64,000 nucleotides of DNA from contig NC_081335.1 in the NCBI RefSeq assembly GCF_022539665.2, forward strand, positions 3,348,001 to 3,412,000, read 5' to 3'. The notes beneath the pieces were generated by a model, which was given only the letters and a program-made list of their open reading frames with translations, was not told the origin of the DNA and ran no database searches. Both the position numbers and the translations under genes were made by a program. This document shows, piece after piece, positions 11,062 to 23,200 of the stretch (the first letter of the stretch is position 1; every line of letters starts with the position of its first letter). Source of the stretch: Daphnia carinata. Lineage: Eukaryota > Arthropoda > Branchiopoda > Diplostraca > Daphniidae.

Positions 11062-11148
11062 CTGCAATAAAAGAATAGAACAAAAAAAAAAACCAAGGGT
11101 TTAACCCTTAAAGCGTCGTCACGTGAGAAATTTCTCCAAGTCACTCAC
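11062..11148 (-). other. ANKS3: Predicted 5' UTR intron of ANKS3
   Basis: A near-consensus donor GTGAGTGA (minus strand, from 11148) and a pyrimidine-rich acceptor ending TATTGCAG (AG at 11063-11062) define an 87-nt leader intron, leaving a non-coding first exon to the right of 11149. The palindrome TCACGTGA lies inside it at 11119-11126. Confidence 0.6.
11119..11126. promoter_or_regulatory. TCACGTGA E-box near ANKS3 start
   Basis: An eight-base palindrome with the canonical CACGTG core bound by bHLH-ZIP factors (USF, MITF/TFE families). It sits about 160 bp upstream of the ANKS3 start codon in its leader intron. Function is not shown by sequence. Confidence 0.35.
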
Positions 11149-11149
11149 C

Positions 11150-14100
11150 CCAACAGCAGCAGCCACACGTTTTCACTCTCCTCTCAAACTGTTTCCGAAA
11201 ACTGAACGATGAACAAAAAACAGCTGATAATCTTGATAATCGATCCTGATTGACCTGTCAAAGTGGGATTGATCGATACTCGAAAGCGATTCGTAAATTA
11301 TTATGATTGTCGTTAGAGAATTACAAAAAGAGACCATTTCGTCGATCTGTAATTTAGAAAGCTTCCGATGTCGATTACAAAATTACACGTACGATTTTGA
11401 AAACGGAGATGGAATGAAAAAAACTCAAATTGGGTGTTATTCTCGGTCACCTGATTCGTTAAAAGAACGTCGAAGCTCAGCCGGCACGATCATCAAGAAT
11501 ATCGGGATGTTTTTTTGTTTTGTTTTTTCAACATTTGAAGTATCCTGTTTATTCTCATGAAACTCGCGCAGACATGGATGGCTGGACAAACTAATAATCA
11601 AAGAAGAATCGTGACTGGTGTAAAACAAAACAGGTCATACTCGAAATCACAGCCATGTAGTCATTAATTCCAGCAGTTGTCGATGATGATTTCTTGGTTC
11701 TTAAAAAAAAAAAAAAAAAAAAAAAATTAAGAAAATAAACAATTACAAACAACAAGAAAAAAAGTTCCAGGGAATGAAACAAAAATGGCTATCTGGTCGA
11801 TATGTGATAGGCATGCCTGAATTGAAAAGCAACCACTCTTTGCTATCCTTACTTTTATTGTGGGACTTTTAGCTTTCTTCGGAGTTTGCCCAGTGACTGA
11901 AGGAAAAGTGTTCTGATAACGTGACATACAGATACACAGTGCCTTTGCTACGTATAACATTAAGCCCATCTTTTTCTCTCTGTCTGTCTAGCTTATCTTT
12001 AAAAGTTCTTCACGTTCTTCCCCTTCGGTGGCTGTTTCTCTTGCCGGATATATGTAACAGGAGGTGTCTAATTTGTTTTCTTCCCCCCTTCTTTTCCCTT
12101 TTCTTAACTCCGGGGCTCTAATGACGGTTGGGACCTGGTTCGCGCATCGCGAGCCACTGGTATAGAAAACCTTCCCCTTTGAACTCAGCCGGTCCAGTAC
12201 ATACAAAAAGAAGTCGAGATAAATATGGAAAAAATAACAAAACAAAAGCCGACAGCTTTCTAGAATACAAATCCGACAAGTTGGCCATCCCGAAAAAAAA
12301 AAATCAGGAAGAAACAGCAGAATCACCAAATGTTGTTGTTTCCAAGGACTAGTTTTCTTTTTAGGGGGCCCTTGCATACAATGGCCAAACTAATAGTTTG
12401 AACTCAGCAAATGCCCTATTCAAATGGAACAGAATTTCTTCTAGTGCAAATGTTTTCAGCTAAATTCGTAACTGTTCAATCAAGCAAACCTTTCATTTTT
12501 AGATGTCGACTACATCCGTCCGAGCCATAAAACGTAATTAGACCAACTTGTTTTGAAAACATCGGAACTCTTCTTTTTTTTTCAAAAAGGAAAACGTTGG
12601 TATATATTTCCATTTGGAAAATGCTCAATGGTGCGTTCATTTGCCTCTGCTATGGAGATGCGGTCAGAGCAAGTGTTTGTCTCATTCACGTGTCTATATC
12701 TACTGTACACCTATAGGAATGTCATGTACGTTGGTTGGCGTGTAAAATTATTTATTGAACGATGGAAAAGAAAAACAAGTGAGACGTCGCGTGCATTTTA
12801 TTCCGGTCGGCTACAACCACTGGGAATAAAACATGTATATATATATATATATATATAATAGCGAACCGTAAAATACCGCCAAGAGTTTGGTTGCGGGATG
12901 TGGAGGGCTAAACGCAGCACACCGTCGATTATATGACGCGTAATGGGCCGCGGCTATTTTACCTGCGCCAGCTATTTGTGTGTACTGTTCAGATACATAC
13001 GGGCAAATACATACCACTGCAACCTCATTTATTTTTTGTTTTTCCCCTAACTTGTTTTTCTTCCACGGTTATACTTCAATGAACATCCGACAGTAGTCAC
13101 AGGTAGAAGGACAGGATGCGCACAACACGAGTCTCGCCTAGGCCTTCATTTCTCTATAACTATAAATAGTAGAGCATCGGTCGGAAAGCAATTATAAAAA
13201 CTTTAACCCTTGGACAAAAAAAAAAAAAAAATATGTACAAGAAGTCAATGCTGCATGCGAAGGACAGAGCAATACACACGCCCCCGTTATTATCGTTGTC
13301 CTTTATCCAACTCGTAGAACCGGTGGATGACTTTAAAGCACACACGAAATAAATGAAGAATGGAAAGGATAAAAAAAAAAACCAATCTACCTTGCTGGCA
13401 AGGTAATAGAGAGAAGAAACATATCTCTTATTGTCTGATCTCTGAACAATCCCATATAAGAACATTTTCAATGTGTGTGATCGTTGAGGCGGCGCGCGGA
13501 ATATGTTGAGGGAAACCCCCCCAAAAGAAAAAAAAAAAAAATGGGTATCGGAAAAAAAAGGAGCTGCAATTACCGGTTATAAATGTTTGGAGAGAGCCGA
13601 CAGTTTACCACCGTCCTTTCCTCGGTAGCTATACCAAGAAATTTTTGAAAAAAAAAATATTTACAAGAGAGATCGACATGGTGTGCACATCGGTTATGTG
13701 CATGTCTGTTATCCACAAACAATTTGTTGTTTTTCCTTTTTTTTTTTTTCCTTCTGTATATATATATATATATATATATTGTAGTCTCTTCCTCAATTGA
13801 GCCATCATATACAAATAAAATCATCGAGCCGTTCAGAAGCATTTTCGGTGCAACTGGAATAGATATAACCTTCTCGTTTTCCCAAATTCTTCGGGGTTTT
13901 TTTACCACATCATCACGAGCATGGTCGGCCACTGCTTCACAAAGTTATTTCACAAGGTTTCGTTCGATACGTATCGCCCATATATATAAAAATCGAAAAA
14001 AAAAAAAACGTAACGTTTATTTTATTCCGAAACAGCAGCATCTTTTAAGACTCTCTCTCTCTCTCTCTCGCTCTCGCTCTCTGTGTAATTGAAGCCGGAG

Positions 14101-17100
14101 CGAAGTTTTCTAACAGCGCTATGTGATTTGCCTTTTATAGGCGGCTCTTGTTGCTCGGCTCCAACAATAACCGCTGCTGCATGTTATCCGGAGATCAGAT
14201 TTTTTTATGGAAACAAAATCTCCCTCTGTGAATTGATCATACATAAAATGAGAAGAAGAAGAAGAAGAAGAAGAAGTAGCTGAATAATAATGTGTAAAAA
14301 AAAAACAACAAAAAGTTGATGCTGTAAAGTAAAAAAAAAAAATGTCTTTCGGAAAATGTCTGCAAGTGGATAACACGAGTTGATCATCAGGTTCATTTTT
14401 TTTGTGTGTTTACTACTAACAACGAATAAAAAAAAAACATATCCAGTCGTTGACATGCGTGTAGCCTAATAATAACAGGTTTTTTTTTTTTTAAAGACGT
14501 GTTTTTCTAAACTGAATTTGTGTTCCTTTTGTGGTGTGTGTTTGTTTTTCGCACATCTCTCAATGGAGCGCGAGAGGCCTAGATTAGAAATGATGTTTTG
14601 CATAATTCATTGATGAAAATTAAATAGCAGAGGTAGAACAACAATAAAAATTCAGCAGGATAGAATGTAGGGGTTTTAGATTGATTAATGATGTGATCGA
14701 GACCCATGCAACGGTTTAATCAAGGGCAGGTGTGTCCGCGCCACACACACACGTCATCATGTACACGAATAGAGGCCCAGCTCATGATGAATACATTTTA
14801 TGATTTTACACAGAAAAACAATATACAACAAACAGGTTATATGGCAACCCTATTTGAGATACTCTCGTATGTTTTGATGAACGGCTTCGTTATATCCGCA
14901 ACGACGCGGTATGTAATTGGTCAGCCCTCTTGCTGAATTGCGCTTTTTCTATAAGCGAGGGAGGAACAAAAAATGTGTCCAAGTCCTGGTGTTTCCACTT
15001 CCGGAGTCAGGAAACCGTGTGGCACCCCCCGTCATTTAAAATGAGAGAGGGTGGATATTTTTTTTTTGGTTTAAAAATATACAAAACTATAGGCTGCACA
15101 AGTTCACTTATTTCGCACAGAAGCCTTCATTTGCTCAAATTGTTTATCCTCTATGACAGAAAGGGACGAACCTTTTATTTTTGTCAATTTGTGGGTGGTT
15201 TATTGGCACAAAACAGGGAGGAGGGTTCTTTCCACCCTCTTGCGCTGTTATGACTTGTGACGGAACGCACATCAACAGCGGCTTCTTTATCCTTTTTTGC
15301 CCTAAAACCTCTGCCATTTTTGTGTGTGTGTGTGCGTCCTGTTCAATTTTTTTTTATGATCATGATATTTTCCAAATGGATTTGTCAAAACATTGAGGGT
15401 GGCTTGTCCTATATCCGCTGGATGGTAGTCATAGCAATGTGTTGTCAGACATCCTTTTTTATTTCGCTGGAGTAAAAGAAAAGATCGCAGGCGGGCGCTG
15501 AAGCGGCGGCGGCAGACGGCGGCACAACCTCCAATCGATAGATCCGCTCTTTTTTTCCACCAATCGCTTTCATTCCTCACATATTTTTTTCTGTTTTACT
15601 ATCCCTTTATCTGTACAAACTCCGATATCATGCGCACACAAAAGAAATTTCAAACTGATGGTCTTTCTTTTATTTTGTGAAGGTCTCCCTTTTCTTTTTT
15701 TGTATTTAAAGTCGGTTTCACTGATGTGGCCATTACAATAATAACCGTACACTATAGTTGTCATGTCCTCCTCAAGATAAAAATAAAATGAAAATCTTCT
15801 TTTTCTCATAGTTAGATAGAGCAAAGCAATCAGCCACCCGCAGGACAAAAAAAAAAAGATGGCCCTGTGATTGACTTCCATGTTTCTTGTTTTTATTTAA
15901 AAGAAAAAGAAACGTGAATAAATAATTGGAAAGATAAATGATGGTCGGGCACGAGCAGTTGAAAATGCGGATGGTGTTTTAATTTGTAACTGGCACGCTA
16001 TATGGCATTGTGAGAAACAAGCACAACAGATACACATATCGATGTATAAATCAGCGTTGCGAGAGGGGGCTGATTGGCTTTGATGAAGTCGCTGCCCCTC
16101 GAATGTGAAAACATCTCAAAAAAGGGATAGCCCTGGTGATATTCATATTTTCTTTATTTATTTTTTTTTTTTTTTCAACCACTAGAGTTGTTGTGTACAA
16201 GCCGGTAATGTATGCACGCCGGATGGACTTATATGGTGATGACATGACACGAGTTAGAGAGCAAAGAAGATATACAGGTGTGTGTGTACGGTTTCGCTTG
16301 AAAATAGGGAACGAAACAAACACGTCCTACATGTATATATATTTCTCTATATAGATGCATAAACGTTGGAGACCACAAATGTCAAACAGAGACCCGACGG
16401 GCAAGGCCATCCACTTTTTTTTTTTTTTTTGTGTGGGGGGCTGGTCGATATATCTATATATATACAGAGTGATTTCTTATACCTGTAGAAAGATGTATAG
16501 AGTTCTCTAATCCAAAACGATTGGAGTTGCACAGCGATCGTAAATTTCGCTTTTAACTCATTTTTCCTGAGGGCTTCATCTTCTCGCTGTGTCCGGTCAA
16601 AAGAAAAAAAACGAAAGAAAACCTGGAATTTGTAATAGCCAACAACCATGCAACAATGGGATGGGCTCTCTCTCTGCGATCATCGTTCGTTTTTCGATTG
16701 CGTGAGCTCGTTTGATACGTCGCTTTTCATGTCGTTACGAATCAATGTGTTTCTTTTTTTTTTTCTTCGCTCTGACATTAAGTTGATTAGGAACATCATA
16801 CTAAGAAAAAAAAAATGGTATAGATTCAATCCGAAAATCAAGTCGATGGCGTTCAGACATTTCCGTGTCTGACCGGGTCGTTGGTGAATGAACCAGGTAT
16901 AACAACCCCCCCCCCCCCCATACAAGAGGACATGTGAAAGATAATGTCGTTGATCTGATTAATTAGTCATTAATCAAGTTTTTTGTCGTACAAGTCTTTT
17001 TTGTTTTTCATTCTTCCAATTCTTGTTTCGTTTCACGCAGAGCAGTTTCCCCCATTTTTTTTTCTTCCCATTTTGGTTTTTGTGTATACACAACTAGTAT

Positions 17101-17826
17101 AAATAGTTGAGACCTGGGCGTTTGATGTTTCCCCCCTTTTTTTTTGTCTTGTGTGTGTCTGTTATGTTTCACGATATCTTTGATTTTTGGGGCTCTGTGG
17201 GCTGACCATTTTTGCCCAGCTCACGATAGTTCGATGTCCATCAATCAGTAGGAACAATCGAACCCGCCTTGACCTTATACATCATCGAATGGCTTCATCG
17301 TTCATTGATACAGCTGGCCTCCTTCCTATATAACTATGATGTAATTTAAAACGTACTGGCGCAGCAATATTGAACTCCACCCGCGCTTGTTTGGTCCACC
17401 TTTTTTTTTTTTTTCAAGATGACCAGCTATTTTCTTTTGCCCCGATCGCTCGGTCATCTCGACACCACACCTTATTGGGCATTGAATGGCCATCCGTAAC
17501 ATAGTTAATTAAAAAGAAAATGCTAGACCTTTTTTTTTTTTTTCTTAAATTCATTTTGTGTGTGTATAAATAACGCAGAGCTGTACGCACTTATTCATTT
17601 AATAATAATAAAAAAAAAAAGAAAAGACTCGCGCTAAATATCTTACCTGTGCCGTGTACTGAATAACGAATGAAGGAAATTCGCTCTTCTTTCCCCTTGT
17701 GTCTGTGTAATAATAAATGAGATAATGTATTTTCTTTTTTTCTCTTAAAAGTTCATAGAGAGCGCGCTAAGGGATGGGCAAACTCATTACCGTTGAAAAG
17801 GTGCGGACCCTTACGTTCCAAAACTT

Positions 17827-17857
<31 letters not shown>

Positions 17858-19656
17858 TCCCCTCTTTCTATTTCCCCCCTGTTCTCTTTCTATATTGTCC
17901 TCCTGCTTCTTAAGAAGCCTCAGCTCCCGTTGATTTTCCCTCTCTTATTCTTTTCTCGTTATAAATGGGGAGAGAGGGGGGGGGATATATATAGTATTAG
18001 ATGCGACAGGTTCTTCTTTTCTGTAAGAAACAAAAGACAATCCACGTTTTCTTCTTTTGTTTCGCAGTTGCGTCGCAATCTTTGCTAACGTGGGCCCCTC
18101 GCATTTTGTTGTTTTCGGAAACAAAGTCCGTTTTCATTTTGACGTTAGGCAAAAGTAGACAGAGAGGAACGTGAAATCAAAGAAAATGATATGAACATTC
18201 CTGTTATTCCAGTTGACCTTTTTTTTCTTAAAAAAAAAGAACAGAAAATCAGCTGTTTGGTAGGTTATGTGCCGATGCCACCATTCATATAAAAACAATT
18301 GAAAAAAACAAAAACACGGTGGATTTCGACATTGTGTAACTGATATGCGTACATGTCGAAAAGCCAACGTCCAAGTGGATTGACAAACGAGTTTTATTGT
18401 TTTGTTCAATTTCAATCGTGAAAAGATTATACGTTTTCCTTAATGAATTCAGTTTGAATCTTCTTGAAAACGTTTACTTCAGTTTGCGTGGAACAACGTA
18501 AAAAACCTTTGACCTGAAATTCATAGCTGGACATCGAATGGAGAACAGTGGTAGCACGTGTTGAAAATCAGTGATGATCCGGAAACGATGGGAGGCGAAA
18601 CCAAAAAAAAAAAAAAGAAGTTCCATGTCGTTGCCGGAAAGGAAAGAATGAAAATGAAAAAAAAAGGAGGTAATAAAAAGTGAGACACAGAGAGGAGGTT
18701 GCGAAGACGAGTAGGAGGAGCATCGGCTGGCAGCGCTGCAAGGAACAAAAGAATCCGGTTGGTTGCTTGTTCCAACTCTGGGGGCTGTGCTGTCGTGTGG
18801 ATGTTCCACCATGTCTATAGACCCCAAAAAAAAAAAAAAAAAAAATAAATAAAAAAAATTTAAAATAAAACAGGTTTTAACCCCCCCCCCCCCCACTTTC
18901 CCACCCACCTGAACTGTATAGTCATGTACACCATTTCGGAATCGTCTATAAGAAAAAAAAAAAAAAAAGCAAGCGCGGTGCCTTCCTCCTCTTTGGCCAT
19001 CACCCAGAAGCTGGGCTGTTGCTACTATACGATATATATACAGTATATATATATATATGTATATACGAGAAGAGGGGGGCCGCCAACGCCACTGGGCTTG
19101 TTTCTATCTCTTCGTTTCTATTCTTTTCTCCGAGCTATACTATAATCTTGGTGCGCGCTGTGTGTGCTGGTGGCGTTGTGGGCAAAAACGAAAAAAAAAA
19201 CTGGAGGAACGGGCCGAGCGCGCGGGCCAACCAACCCAACAATTTTTAGTTGTCTACCGGCGGCTACTCCAGACGGTTGCCTTTTTTGTTTTATCCCCTT
19301 ATTTGTTTTTCTGTTTTATTTTTTTTTTGTTTTTTCCGTGTGCTATTCTATTTTTTTTTTTTCTTTCGGTTTTAAATAAATAAAAGGAAAGAGAGATATA
19401 CATACTTGCGTTACAACTGTTTGATATCTCGGACGGGAGTGAAGTTTGTTCTCTTCTCTATACGCTAATTGATTCGTACGTGGTGATTCCAATGCGCGCA
19501 GAAACGCGAATTCAAGTGAACTGACCTCTCCATACAAGTGGCAAGTTAAAACGCGACCGACTTCTTTTTTCTACAACGATAAAATAATATCAAACAAAAA
19601 GAGAGAAGTGAAATTTCATTCGTTGAAAAAAAGAAAAAAAAAACAATCGAAAAAAG
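11150..19656. other. Gene-poor intergenic region between ANKS3 and the PRDM gene
   Basis: No exon with family-like protein content was found on either strand over 8.5 kb. Composition is dominated by A/T runs, TA repeats (12836-12857, 13757-13779, near 19035), CT repeats (14050-14069), a GAA/AAG tract at 14249-14278 and C/G runs (near 16906, 17981, 18882). Divergent promoter elements for ANKS3 (left end) and PRDM (right end), plus enhancers, would be expected here but cannot be delimited by eye. Confidence 0.6.
12836..12857. repeat. (TA)n microsatellite
   Basis: About 11 TA units; similar short TA tracts occur at 13757-13779 and 27879-27900. Confidence 0.9.
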
Positions 19657-20269
19657 ATGGATGGTCTCAAGATGGCACAACAGCATCACCACTCTCTCAG
19701 TGCGGCCATGATGGCCAAAGGACTTTTCGGTGGCGGAGCGGCAGCCGCCGCTGCCGGGATGGCCGGTCTAGCCGCTATGGATCCTCGCAGTTTGGCCATG
19801 GCCGCTGCTTTTCTGCCCGTCAATTTGACTCTGGACGGGCGGCTTCATCCGCATCATCACCAGGCGGCCGCGGCCGCAGCCGCTGCCGCCGCCGCTGCCG
19901 CCGCCAGCCTCCAGCACGGACTGCACCAATTGCAACAAGAAGCCCGTCACTGTCAGGTGCGTTTGATATAAACGATTGGTTGCGCGCATTGTATTTTCCT
20001 CCAAAAAACTAATCGATGAAAACAAAACACAGGCGATGAATCGAGCGGACAGTTCGAATGGCGATCGTTCACCGACGCCACCCACCCCGATGATGGAAAC
20101 GTGGGTTCTGATCCCGCCGGAGCTCTCGCTCGTTCTCCAGCCTCCGTCGCAACAAGCGCGCGTCTGGACCCGTGTCCCAGTCACGCAAGGACGCCGTTGG
20201 TCGCCTTTCCAAGGCACCGTCCGTCTCGGCGTCATGCCATCGACGGCCGCATCCGACGCCGACACAGAG
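19657..20269 (+). other. PRDM exons 1-2: Ala/His-rich N-terminus and start of PR domain
   Basis: Exon 1 (19657-19956, 100 codons) encodes runs of Ala and His, including about 14 consecutive Ala from GCC/GCG/GCA/GCT codons around 19863-19904, and ends at a CAG|GTGCGT donor. A 76-nt intron follows. Exon 2 (20033-20269) has a Pro/Thr-rich stretch and then the first PR-domain strands ([20 protein letters not shown]), ending GAG|GTAGAA. Mixed synonymous Ala codons argue for selection on the protein rather than simple slippage. Confidence 0.85.
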
Positions 20270-23200
20270 GTAGAATTATCTTTTATTATGTTCGATGAAT
20301 GCCCCGACGAATTTCTTCGTTATCTGCAACTCATGAACGTGGACGGTTCTTTTTTGCGATAGGGAATAGTTATTGAATTTAATAAAGGCGGCCAATTTAA
20401 ACAGGTTCAATATTTTTTAAAGCCTCGAGGTCTCCATTTTTTTTTTTTCTAAATGCCTACACTCGTACGCGATTTAATCTAATTGGTAGTTGCGCATTTC
20501 ATTCGCGATTCCCTATGTAGGCTATATTATTATTTTTTTTTCGAATGAGAGTTAACTAGAATCAAGCAGCAGGCATAGCAATTGTGCCAATGCGAATCAA
20601 CGGGCAGGTGAAAGGAACATTTAAAAATACGTTAACTTGATTTTAAAGAGGGAATATAACGATACAGCTTTCAATCGCCAATTAGAATATGTCAACACAG
20701 CCAGTTTTGAATGCGAAAAAAAAAAAAGAATCGGGCCTAATTGATGAATGATTTATGGTCTGATTTATAAAGAAATAAAAAAAACCTGATTCTATTCACA
20801 TGTTCACCCTTCGCTTTGTTGTTTGAATGGCATATAAGAAACATACGAGTGCAATGTAGGCCACTTTCTTGTTCGAATTCCCTATGCACGTCCAGCAAAA
20901 AAAAAACGAACATAATCGCAAAAATTGAATAGATTGGCATCGTCTGAATATGAAATTATTCACGTGCGTATTGACCCTGGAAACTAGAGAACCAGGTAGC
21001 GTCTTGTGAATGGCCATTATAGTTCGCGTCGCGCTTTGATGGACGCACATCTCCGTGTCCACTTCCGCTGCAACACGAATCCAACTTTTTGTTTCGTTGT
21101 CCGTCGGCGATCTGCGTCACGATATACATACGAGCTGTTGATGACGTCATTATTACATGACCTCCCCCCTGTCCTTCATTTTTTTTTTTTTTTTTCGTTT
21201 AATTAAAAACAAACATTAAAAAAATGGCCGTTGATGTTGATGAACGGTCAACTGCGTGAATGCAAGTCTGGCCGGTATGGAACGCGGGTACATAGACAAT
21301 TTACATATATTTCTCTTTTTCACCTGCTTGACTCTTGTATGTTACATACCTTTTGGCACTTAAAGAGAAACAGGGTCCCGGCCGCACTTATTGTTATGAT
21401 TAAGAAGGGAGGAGGTTGCCAGTTGTTCCCGTGAAGATCTTTTGCTATTTAGGTTTAATTAGAAGAAGCACGCCCGGCCTCAACTGCCACGGTCTATGAA
21501 TTTATTTTCATTTTCTTTTTTTTTTTTTTCTTACACATAGCGTCATCATCGTCATTATCATAAATTCTTATTTTCTAACGAAATTGTTATGTCGGCCATC
21601 TCATCGCCAGTTATGCAGAAATGTCAGGGAATTTTCTTTTTTTTTTTTTTTTTTTCACGCACGCATTTTTCTTATTGTCATTTTTACATTTCAAAAGAAA
21701 TAAAGTGGATTGCAAAAATCTCACATGGACAATTGATTATTTGGGTCGTCTAGAATTTAAAATAAAAAAGATATATACTACACGTTGCTATGAACTCTCA
21801 CATGCAAGACGAGCTACCGCATTGTCGGGATTTATGTCTTTTCGTGAGTATGTTTTTTTTTGGGGGGGGGGGGGAGAAGGGGGTTAGAAAAAAAAAAAGA
21901 AGGAGGAGAACAAACTGGCGGCGCTAAGACTCTCGTTATATGTAAAAAAAAAACAACAAAACAAGTTTAGGGTTTCGCTACGGATATATCATTATGTTTT
22001 ATATGCGCGTACTGTTACACGGACAGACAACAAGTTTAGCCATAGCGTCTCTCGGCCCGGCACACGGGGAGACGTAAAATGCTGTTAATTATTTTCTAAT
22101 AAAGTTCCAGACTCTTCTTTTTTGATGTTCTCCTTTTAACTATCTTTTTTTTTTTTTTTTGTTATACAATACCCAATCGCTGTCGCCTTACATTTTTAAG
22201 CGCCCGAAAATGAACGGATAGACGTCGGTGTGCTGCTCTGTCCGTTCTTCAAATAAAAAATGTGTAGAGATGTTTTCTTGCATAACCTGACCTCTTCGCG
22301 AAAGAAAACAACAAAAAAAAACTAAATAGGGAATTATATGCGAAGTGAAAAAAAAAAAAAAAAAACTAATAAACTGGATTTCGTTTTTCTTTTCCCTTTT
22401 TTGATAATTACGTCGGCACTTCCCCCTAAAAAAAAAAAAAAATAATTGTGAAAGAATCATTCGAATAATCCCATTTAAGGCAAACAAATTTTAATATTAC
22501 GCACACATCTATATTTTCTTTCAGAAAAAAACAAAAACAACAAAAAATGCTATATTCCTGTTTTTCTTTTTTAAGTTCATTTCGTTTCTGTCCTGGGAAA
22601 AAGCCTGTTTTGCTGCGCATCTTCTTGTCGGCTTCGAAATAAATGAGATCTAACGGAGAGCTGCTTTTTTCTTTCCTTCTTTTCGGTGTCTTGAAAAAAA
22701 CAGACCAGTCGTCAAAAGATTTCGTCCTCTAAAATTTATTATTTCTTTTTTTTTTTTTCATTTTTAAATATAATAATGGGTGGAGTGATGCTATAATGAC
22801 AAGGAATCCCAGCAGCTATGGAAGAGGGCAAAAAAAAAAAGACAATTCAAGTTATTTTTTTTAGATGATGATACGAACCGTTTATTTCATTTTTCCAACC
22901 TCCCAGGGCGCACACGAAATAAAAGCAGATCAAAGGGGGAAAAAAAAAAAACACCAGCAGCTTTTCGTGTATGCCGCCATTTTTTTTTCCGAGTGTGTTG
23001 TACGCGCTCATTACGTCAGTAAAAATGCGCTATGGAATTTTTTTTTTTTGTTTCTTGTACAGCAACAGAGTTCCTCTTTTTTTTTTTTATTGCATGTTTT
23101 TGTGGATTTTATTTTTTAATGTCATTTGATAGTACGCAAAACCATCATCAGTCCCCTTTAAAAAAAAAACTCGAAAGATGTTAAAGTGCGGGTGGGCCAG

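Noticed and set aside
20270-20362. Read-through extension of PRDM exon 2 to a stop at 20362
   Set aside because: The PR domain must continue to the CNWVRF exon; the read-through peptide is not PR-like. It could only be a truncated isoform.
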